Shown here: positions 28,209-34,128 of the stretch, piece by piece
How positions within the stretch are numbered: the first letter of the stretch is position 1
How the letters are laid out: every line of letters begins with the position of its first letter
DNA from: an uncultured Clostridia bacterium
GTDB lineage: Bacteria > Bacillota > Clostridia > Oscillospirales > Acutalibacteraceae
Reading direction: 5' to 3'
Assembly (NCBI GenBank): GCA_947165755.1
Contig: CAMVBR010000005.1
Coordinates: 1-34,128 of the forward strand
DNA: 34,128 bases
Program-made: the position numbers and the translations under genes
Notes under the pieces: generated by a model
What the model saw: the letters and a program-made list of their open reading frames with translations, nothing else
Databases searched by the model: none
What the model was told of the DNA's origin: nothing

Positions 28209-30673
28209 AGCTTTTCAAGCTTTGCCATCCCCTGCATCAGTTTTTTGGTTCCGCAGGAATCAAAAGCAACTTCAAGAAGCACGTCGTTCCCTAAAGGCGC
28301 TGCGGAAAGAACAAGCCCTGCGCCGAACTTTTTATGACGTACGGTATCGCCTGCTTTCAATGCAACGATCGCGGGTGATTCTTTTTTTTGCGGCGGTTTA
28401 TAGAAAGCGTCCTGCACTGCCGTTTTTTTCGGGGCAAACGAATCGGCAGAGAAACCTCCGGACGATTTGAAGCGTTCTGCGCCATAGTCATAGGAACGGC
28501 TGCCGCCGGCAGCGGAATATACCGCGCCGTATGCCCCCCCGGCGCGGTTGTTCCGATAACCGAAAGCGGCAGAAACACGCGGCGAGGTATCGTCGATCAA
28601 AGCCGCCGGAACTTCGTCGAGAAAAAGCGAAGGCGGATTTGCCGTTGTTTTTCCGTATTGCATACGCGCAGAGGCCTTCGTCAGGCACAACAGTTCTTTT
28701 GCTCTGGTAATGCCCACATAAGCAAGACGACGCTCCTCCTCCAGCGCGCGGGGATCGTCAAAAGACTTGGAGGAAGGAAAAAGACCGTCTTCCATTCCAA
28801 CGAGATAAACGACCGGAAACTCAAGACCTTTTGCGGAATGCAGGGTCATGAGCGTAACGGTATCCAACTGATCGTCGTAATTATCTATATCCGATAACAA
28901 CGCGATCTCTTCCAAAAATCCCTCCAGCGACGCTTCTTCTCCGTTTTCCTGCTCGTAACGCGCCAGCGTCGAATATAATTCGTCCAGATTTTCAAGCCGT
29001 TCTTCTTTCGTTTCTTCATCCTGTGAAAGCGATGCTGCATACCCGCTTTCGTTCATGATCATCCGGAACCCTTCGGCAAGCGTTCCGTTGGCCAATCTTG
29101 CGGAAAAACTGTCGATCATCTCGGTAAACAGCTTCAGCTTCGCCGCGCTTCTTGAAAGAGCGGAATACTCGTCGGCGCGCGCCATCACGCTGTACATGCT
29201 CTCGCCGAGGTACGCTGCAATCGAAGAAACGTTATTCATCGTGGTTTCGCCGATCCCGCGCTTCGGCTCATTGATGATGCGGCGCAGCCGCACGTTATCG
29301 TTATGGTTCACCGTAACCGCCAGATACGCGACCGCGTCACGGATCTCCTTGCGTTCATAAAACCGGCGTCCGCCGATCACACGGTACGGGATCGCGCTTC
29401 GCACAAGAGCGCGTTCAATATTGTTTGACTGCGCGTTTGTTCTGTATAAAACCGCGAAATCGGAAAACGGACGCCCGGCGGCGCTCTTTTCCATAATACT
29501 GTCGGCAACGAATCTGCCTTCCTCGGCTTCATCGGCACAGGTATGCAGTTCGATTTTTTCGCCTCTTTCGTTTGACGTCCAAAGATTTTTGCCCTTGCGC
29601 TCACTGTTATTCGCGATCACTGCGTTTGCGGCGTCCAGGATGGTTCCGGTGGAGCGGTAATTCTCCTCCAGACGGATCACGACGGCATGATCAAACTGTT
29701 CTTCAAAACTGAGTATATTTTCAATATTTGCCCCGCGGAAGCTGTAAATACTCTGGTCATCGTCACCAACCACGCAAATATTCTTATGGCCCCCGGCGAG
29801 CAAGGAAACCAGCACGTACTGCGCGTGGTTCGTATCCTGATATTCATCCACCATAATATAGCGGAACCGCTGCCGGTAATAATCCAGCGCCTGCGGATTA
29901 TCCTGCAAAAGCTTAACGGTATTTACAATAATATCATCAAAATCCATTGCGTCGGCGTTCTTCAGCATCTGCTGATACAACGTATAGATTCTTTTGATAT
30001 AATCTTTTTTCTGATCGAACCCTCTCGGTCCGTCCGTGCTGTACTCCTCAGGGCCGATCAAAGAATCCTTTGCCCTGCTGATTTCGGTCAGAACCGTTTT
30101 CTGGGACAGTATTTTTTCGTCAATGTTCAGTTGGCGCTGACAGTCTCTGATCAGACGCTTGGAATCGTCCGTATCATAAATCGTAAAATGCGAAGAAAAT
30201 CCGATCGAATCGCTCTCACGGCGCAAAATACGCACACATGCGGAATGGAAGGTGCTTGCCCATATTTCGTTGCCTTCCTCACCGAGCATGTTCACCAAAC
30301 GTTCCTTCAGTTCATTCGCCGCTTTATTTGTGAACGTGATCGCAAGGATCTGCCATGGCTTTGGCGGATCCACACACAGAAGCCCTTTCACTTCCCCGTA
30401 GACCGACGCGTCCCCCTGCAAATATCGCAGCATCAGCGCTTCCGCATCTTCAGTAAAATCAGCGTAAATCTTATTGCTGCAATAAGCATTTCCGTATTTC
30501 ATAAGGCAAGCGATACGGTTAACGATCACAGTCGTTTTTCCGCTTCCGGCGCCCGCAAGAATAAGCAGTGGCCCACATACTGTGGTCACTGCCTGAAACT
30601 GCATTGCGTTGAGCCTTGCGAAATCTTTTTCTATAATTTGTTTTCTAAAGCCGATCAGCCTTTCTTTATCCAT
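28205..30673 (-). CDS. pcrA: ATP-dependent DNA helicase, UvrD/PcrA family
   Basis: LNAMQFQAVTT, LAGAGSGKTTVIVNRIA, AITFTNKAANELKERL, VDEYQDTN, GDDDQSIYSFRGA, LEENYRS, TLHSAKGLEFPVVYLVGMEDGLFP. Confidence 0.97.
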   Translation of the reverse strand: MDKERLIGFRKQIIEKDFARLNAMQFQAVTTVCGPLLILAGAGSGKTTVIVNRIACLMKYGNAYCSNKIYADFTEDAEALMLRYLQGDASVYGEVKGLLCVDPPKPWQILAITFTNKAANELKERLVNMLGEEGNEIWASTFHSACVRILRRESDSIGFSSHFTIYDTDDSKRLIRDCQRQLNIDEKILSQKTVLTEISRAKDSLIGPEEYSTDGPRGFDQKKDYIKRIYTLYQQMLKNADAMDFDDIIVNTVKLLQDNPQALDYYRQRFRYIMVDEYQDTNHAQYVLVSLLAGGHKNICVVGDDDQSIYSFRGANIENILSFEEQFDHAVVIRLEENYRSTGTILDAANAVIANNSERKGKNLWTSNERGEKIELHTCADEAEEGRFVADSIMEKSAAGRPFSDFAVLYRTNAQSNNIERALVRSAIPYRVIGGRRFYERKEIRDAVAYLAVTVNHNDNVRLRRIINEPKRGIGETTMNNVSSIAAYLGESMYSVMARADEYSALSRSAAKLKLFTEMIDSFSARLANGTLAEGFRMIMNESGYAASLSQDEETKEERLENLDELYSTLARYEQENGEEASLEGFLEEIALLSDIDNYDDQLDTVTLMTLHSAKGLEFPVVYLVGMEDGLFPSSKSFDDPRALEEERRLAYVGITRAKELLCLTKASARMQYGKTTANPPSLFLDEVPAALIDDTSPRVSAAFGYRNNRAGGAYGAVYSAAGGSRSYDYGAERFKSSGGFSADSFAPKKTAVQDAFYKPPQKKESPAIVALKAGDTVRHKKFGAGLVLSAAPLGNDVLLEVAFDSCGTKKLMQGMAKLEKL

Positions 30674-30682
30674 ACGTTCCTC

Positions 30683-31219
30683 TTAATCTCTTTGAAAAAT
30701 ATTGTTTCCGTCCGCGTCGACCGCAACGATCAGCGGAAAATCCTTCACTTCAAGCCTTTTCACACTTTCACAGCCGAGGTCAAAAAAGGCGATCTCTTCC
30801 ATTTTTACAATACTGCGGCTGATCAGTGCGCCAAAACCGCCGCCCGCGCAAAAATAAACGGCGCGGTTGCGTTTTATGGCAGCGATCACCTCGTCGTTTC
30901 TGTTTCCCTTGCCGATCATGCCGACCAAACCGAGATCGAGCAGTCTCGGCGTAAAAACGTCCATTCTTGCCGAAGTGGTTGGTCCGAATGAGCCGATTTG
31001 CCCGTCCGGTTTCTGAGGCGTGGGACCGGCATAGTAAATCACGGCGCCGTTCAGGTCAAACGGCAGCGGCTGATTCTGATCCAACAATGAAAAAATCCTT
31101 CCGTGCGCAGCATCTCTCGCCGTGTATACCGTTCCGCACAGAAGCACCGATTCTCCTGCCCGCAGCGTTTCGGCTTCACAGCGAAGCATATCGGTGTAAA
31201 TACGCTTATTTTTTTCCAT
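30683..31219 (-). CDS. Fe-S hydro-lyase beta subunit (class I fumarase C-terminal / tartrate dehydratase beta type)
   Basis: AARDAAHGRIF-like TARDAAHGRI, GAVIYYAGPTPQKPDGQIGSFGPTTSARMD, GKGNRNDEV; 178 aa. Confidence 0.9.
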   Translation of the reverse strand: MEKNKRIYTDMLRCEAETLRAGESVLLCGTVYTARDAAHGRIFSLLDQNQPLPFDLNGAVIYYAGPTPQKPDGQIGSFGPTTSARMDVFTPRLLDLGLVGMIGKGNRNDEVIAAIKRNRAVYFCAGGGFGALISRSIVKMEEIAFFDLGCESVKRLEVKDFPLIVAVDADGNNIFQRD

Positions 31220-31829
31220 CGGGGCGTTTTACCTTTCTCAGCGTCACACGCGTGGGAGCGGTTTCGTTATTTTTCTCGGCGCTCTCCGCACCCTCTCGTT
31301 CAGACGGCTCCCCCACATTCTCGTCCGACGCAGGAACGTCCTCCGAAACCGATACGTCAAATTCCCTGCTCTTGTTCGCCGCTTCTTCTTCAAATGCAGC
31401 CAACTGCCCGCGCAGATCGCTCAGCTTTGCTTCGATTGCCGCCATCGACGCCGCAATAAAATCTTTTGTTTCAGCAGCTTGCCCGGAAATATCGTCAAGA
31501 TTCTCCGCAACCTCCTGAGAAGCTTCTACCGCCTGGTTCAGGATATCGTTTGCCGAATCGTTCGCTTCCTGTACGATCGTATCGGAAAAACGACGTGCGT
31601 CGTACATAGCCCTGCCGAGAAGCTGCTCATTCTGCCGTTCCGACTGAATTTCGGCGAGCTGTTTTTTGCAATTTTCAACTTCTGCTTTCAAAGAGGCGTT
31701 TTCATCATTCAAAGCGGCAAGCGCATTCTCAAGATCCGCTTTTTCATCCATCAATTTTTTGATAAACTGAATGACGTCGCCGCGATGAAACCCGGACAAA
31801 GATGAACGGAAGGACGGGAGCTCAGACAT
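31206..31829 (-). CDS. DivIVA-like coiled-coil protein
   Basis: N-terminal FRSSLSGFHRGDVIQFIKKLMDEKADLE resembles the DivIVA N-domain; long coiled coil; acidic then basic tail. Start at 31829 from RBS AAGGAGA. Confidence 0.7.
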   Translation of the reverse strand: MSELPSFRSSLSGFHRGDVIQFIKKLMDEKADLENALAALNDENASLKAEVENCKKQLAEIQSERQNEQLLGRAMYDARRFSDTIVQEANDSANDILNQAVEASQEVAENLDDISGQAAETKDFIAASMAAIEAKLSDLRGQLAAFEEEAANKSREFDVSVSEDVPASDENVGEPSEREGAESAEKNNETAPTRVTLRKVKRPDGKK

Positions 31830-31859
31830 AAAACTATCTCCTTTTCTCATATTTCTTAA

Positions 31860-31888
31860 ATTTTAACATAATAATAGTATAAAAACAA
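31860..31888 (-). promoter_or_regulatory. Candidate sigma-A promoter for the DivIVA-like gene
   Basis: Minus strand TTGTTT (31883-31888), 17-bp spacer, TAAAAT (31860-31865). Confidence 0.5.
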
Positions 31889-31918
31889 GATTATTTTCCG
31901 TATTATTTGTTTTTTTGT

Positions 31919-31947
31919 TTGACACTGCTTTTTGTTCGCGTTATAAT
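31919..31947 (+). promoter_or_regulatory. Consensus sigma-A promoter for nagB
   Basis: TTGACA (31919-31924), 17-bp spacer, TATAAT (31942-31947); RBS GAGGAGG at 31961-31967. Confidence 0.9.
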
Positions 31948-31976
31948 TTTTTTATAAAACGAGGAGGATCCCATTT

Positions 31977-32699
31977 ATGCAAATCAAGATTTTTCCGAAT
32001 GAAACCGAGTTAGCCCTTACGGCTGCCGATATTTTTGAAGAAACGATCACAAAAAAACCAAACGCCGTACTCGGTCTTGCAACAGGCGCTTCCCCTGTTC
32101 TTACGTATAAAGAATTGATCCGCCGCTGCAAAGCGGGCGTCATTTCTTTTGCGGACGTGATCACGTTCAATCTGGATGAATACTGCGACCTGCCCCGCGC
32201 TGATAAAAACAGTTACTATACGTTCATGCAGGAAAACTTGTTCGGGCACATCGATATCAAGCCCGAAAACGTGCATATCGAAGACGGAAACGCAGCAGAT
32301 TTTGAAGCGGAATGCAAAGCATACGACGCACAGATCGCAGCCGCAGGGTATATCGATCTTCAACTGCTCGGCATCGGTACAAACGGACATATCGGTTTCA
32401 ATGAACCTGGGGATGCGTTTACCGACGGCACGTTCCGTATTCGTCTCTCCGAAAGCACGATCAAAGCGAACAGCCGCTATTTTACCGATTCCAAGATGCC
32501 GGAATACGCGCTGACTATGGGCGTAGGTTCCATCATGAAGGCAAAAAAGATTCTTCTGATCGCCACAGGCAGCGCAAAGGCGGATGCCATTTACAACACG
32601 GTCAACGGCCCCGTATCTCCACATTGCCCTGCGTCTGTATTGCAGACCCACCCCGATGCAATTCTGCTTCTGGACGAAGCTGCGGCCGCGCGTTTATAA
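31977..32699 (+). CDS. nagB: Glucosamine-6-phosphate deaminase
   Basis: MQIKIFPNETELALTAADIFEE, VLGLATGASPVLTYKELI, FNLDEYCDL, LGIGTNGHIGFNEPG. Confidence 0.96.
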   Translation: MQIKIFPNETELALTAADIFEETITKKPNAVLGLATGASPVLTYKELIRRCKAGVISFADVITFNLDEYCDLPRADKNSYYTFMQENLFGHIDIKPENVHIEDGNAADFEAECKAYDAQIAAAGYIDLQLLGIGTNGHIGFNEPGDAFTDGTFRIRLSESTIKANSRYFTDSKMPEYALTMGVGSIMKAKKILLIATGSAKADAIYNTVNGPVSPHCPASVLQTHPDAILLLDEAAAARL

Positions 32700-32715
32700 T
32701 TCAACAAAATGAAAT

Positions 32716-32744
32716 AAGGCTGAGAGAGGTCATCTCCCAGCCTT
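32716..32744. terminator. Bidirectional rho-independent terminator between nagB and tsf
   Basis: AAGGCTG...CAGCCTT stem with inner pairing GAG/CTC; T-rich TATTATTTT on plus, TATTTCATTTT on minus. Confidence 0.75.
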
Positions 32745-32765
32745 TATTATTTTGAAAAGCTGCAA

Positions 32766-33857
32766 TTACTGAACCATGCTGGCGATCTCAGCCGCAAAGT
32801 TGTCTTCCTTCTTTTCGATGCCTTCGCCCTTTTCAAAACGCACGAAGCCGGAAGCATTGATCTTGGCGCCGAGCTTCTTTGCCACGTTTGCGATATAATC
32901 GCCTACGCTGCCCTCAAACACGTCGCCGCGGACGAACACCTGATCAAGCAGGCAAACTTCTTTGATCTGCTTGGAAAGACGGCCTTCGATCGCTTTGCCG
33001 AAGATCGGGTCGGCGGCAAATTCCGCCTTCCCCGCAACAGCAACCTGGGCAAACGCGGCAACAGCCTCGGGAGAAAGGAAGTTGAACAGGAACTTATTGT
33101 TCTTCTCCGCCTCATAAGCAGCAAGATCGGCGTCGCTGAGCAGCCCCTGCTCGATCGCTCTGTTGATCACTTTCACAAGAATGGGCTTGGGAAGCGTATC
33201 CGGCTTATTAAGAGCGCTTTCAACGGTGATATTTCTCATTTTCTCAAGCTCTTCCGCAGAAATATCGGCATGGCTGAGATATTCGGGATTCATAGCGGCA
33301 ACCTGCATGGCAACGTTTTTGCCCATTGCCACAAATTCGTCGTTATCGGCAGCGTCCGTATCAAACGATACGAGCACGCCCACGGAACCGCCGGCATGGA
33401 TATAGGAAACGGCAGTACCTTCCACAAGAGCGAAACGGCGAAGCTTCATATTTTCACGGATCTTCAGGAAGAGCTCCTGGATCGCCTCGTCAACGGTAAC
33501 GGAACCGTCGGCGATCGTGGCGGCCTTCAGCGCGTCAAGATCAGCGGGGCGGGCAAGAACGGCAGTTTTTGCGATACGGGTGGCAAGCTCTTTGAACTCG
33601 GGGTTTTTGCCCACGAAGTCGGTTTCGCAGTTCACTTCCACGAGCGCAGAAGCGGTACCGTCGGAATAAACGCCGATGGTGCCTTCCGCGGCAACGCGGG
33701 AAGCCTTCTTTGCCTGAGAGGCAAGGCCTTTTTCACGAAGGATCTCAACAGCCTTTTCCACATTGCCGTCGGCTTCCACAAGAGCTTTCTTGCAGTCCAT
33801 CATGCCAACGCCGGTCTTCTCTCTGAGGGCCTGTACGTCTTTTGCCGTAAAATTCAT
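32766..33857 (-). CDS. tsf: Translation elongation factor Ts
   Basis: VQALREKTGVGMMDCKKALVEADGNVEKAVEILREKG, VEVNCETDFV, EVCLLDQVFV, GFVRFEKGEGIEKKEDNFAAEIA. Confidence 0.96.
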   Translation of the reverse strand: MNFTAKDVQALREKTGVGMMDCKKALVEADGNVEKAVEILREKGLASQAKKASRVAAEGTIGVYSDGTASALVEVNCETDFVGKNPEFKELATRIAKTAVLARPADLDALKAATIADGSVTVDEAIQELFLKIRENMKLRRFALVEGTAVSYIHAGGSVGVLVSFDTDAADNDEFVAMGKNVAMQVAAMNPEYLSHADISAEELEKMRNITVESALNKPDTLPKPILVKVINRAIEQGLLSDADLAAYEAEKNNKFLFNFLSPEAVAAFAQVAVAGKAEFAADPIFGKAIEGRLSKQIKEVCLLDQVFVRGDVFEGSVGDYIANVAKKLGAKINASGFVRFEKGEGIEKKEDNFAAEIASMVQ

Positions 33858-33900
33858 AATATTTTATCCTCCTATTAACAATAATAACCGATTATCAAAT

Positions 33901-33927
33901 GAAAGCCCGCACGCGGTACGGGCATTT
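33901..33927 (-). other. Hairpin in the rpsB-tsf intergenic region
   Basis: GAAATGCCCG...CGGGCTTTC stem (9 bp with one bulged T) on the minus strand. Confidence 0.5.
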
Positions 33928-33937
33928 CATATACTTA

Positions 33938-34128
33938 TTATTCAGCGGCTTCTTCGGCTGCCTCTGCGGGAACGGCAGCGCTCTGCTCACCCTGGCGGCC
34001 TTCGATCACGGCGTCGGCCATAGCGCCGGCAATGAGCTTCACGGCTCTGATGGCGTCGTCGTTGCCGGGGATCACGTAGTCGATCTCATCGGGATCGCAG
34101 TTGGTGTCCACGATGGCCACGATGGGGA
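33938..34128 (-). CDS. rpsB: 30S ribosomal protein S2, C-terminal part; gene runs off the right edge
   Basis: Minus-strand translation [48 protein letters not shown]... is the conserved S2 C-terminus; upstream of tsf as usual. Confidence 0.95.
   Translation of the reverse strand, partial: PIVAIVDTNCDPDEIDYVIPGNDDAIRAVKLIAGAMADAVIEGRQGEQSAAVPAEAAEEAAE

Noticed and set aside
29687-30991. 434-aa plus-strand ORF
   Set aside because: Antisense shadow of pcrA and the fumarase-beta gene, both of which have clear family motifs; its translation has no recognisable domain.
1-34128. tRNA, rRNA, transposase, phage, toxin-antitoxin or defence genes
   Set aside because: None recognised in the translated ORFs or intergenic regions; gaps are too short for most.

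Overview
The window is dense bacterial housekeeping sequence, and the protein families suggest a Clostridia-type Firmicute (RemA, YtfJ/GerW, CdaA/CdaR, DUF512, DUF1385, DacF). About 41 genes are supported, two of them cut by the window edges: priA at the left and rpsB at the right. Positions 1 to ~16.1 kb hold about 20 minus-strand genes with no intergenic gap above ~60 bp, apparently one superoperon: aspC-like, ispF, cdaA, cdaR, lipoprotein, response regulator, histidine kinase, yqhQ-like, prmC, M50 protease, scpA, scpB, DUF2953, ytfJ, rluB-like, yicC, remA, gmk, rpoZ, priA. The rest contains der/DUF512, rpmF/yceD, pgi, dacF, mtaB, upp, rpiB, tsaB, tsaE, a rodA/ftsW gene, pcrA, a fumarase-beta-like gene, a DivIVA-like gene, nagB, tsf and rpsB. 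I found no tRNA, rRNA, CRISPR array, transposase, phage or obvious defence system. The most interesting items are: (i) a ~300-bp imperfect palindrome with 37-bp terminal inverted repeats between the convergent genes mtaB and upp; (ii) an uncharacterised lipoprotein with FG-GAP/VCBS-like DxDxDG repeats, coupled to a two-component system directly downstream of cdaA-cdaR; (iii) a 22-bp tandem repeat beside the mtaB promoter; (iv) a small Walker-A protein of unknown function next to pgi; (v) a fumarase-beta subunit gene with no adjacent alpha subunit; (vi) an apparent ~60-residue insertion in EF-Ts. No strong evidence of a wholly new system was found. Items i and ii are the best candidates. All family assignments come from recognising the translated sequence by eye; no database search was run.
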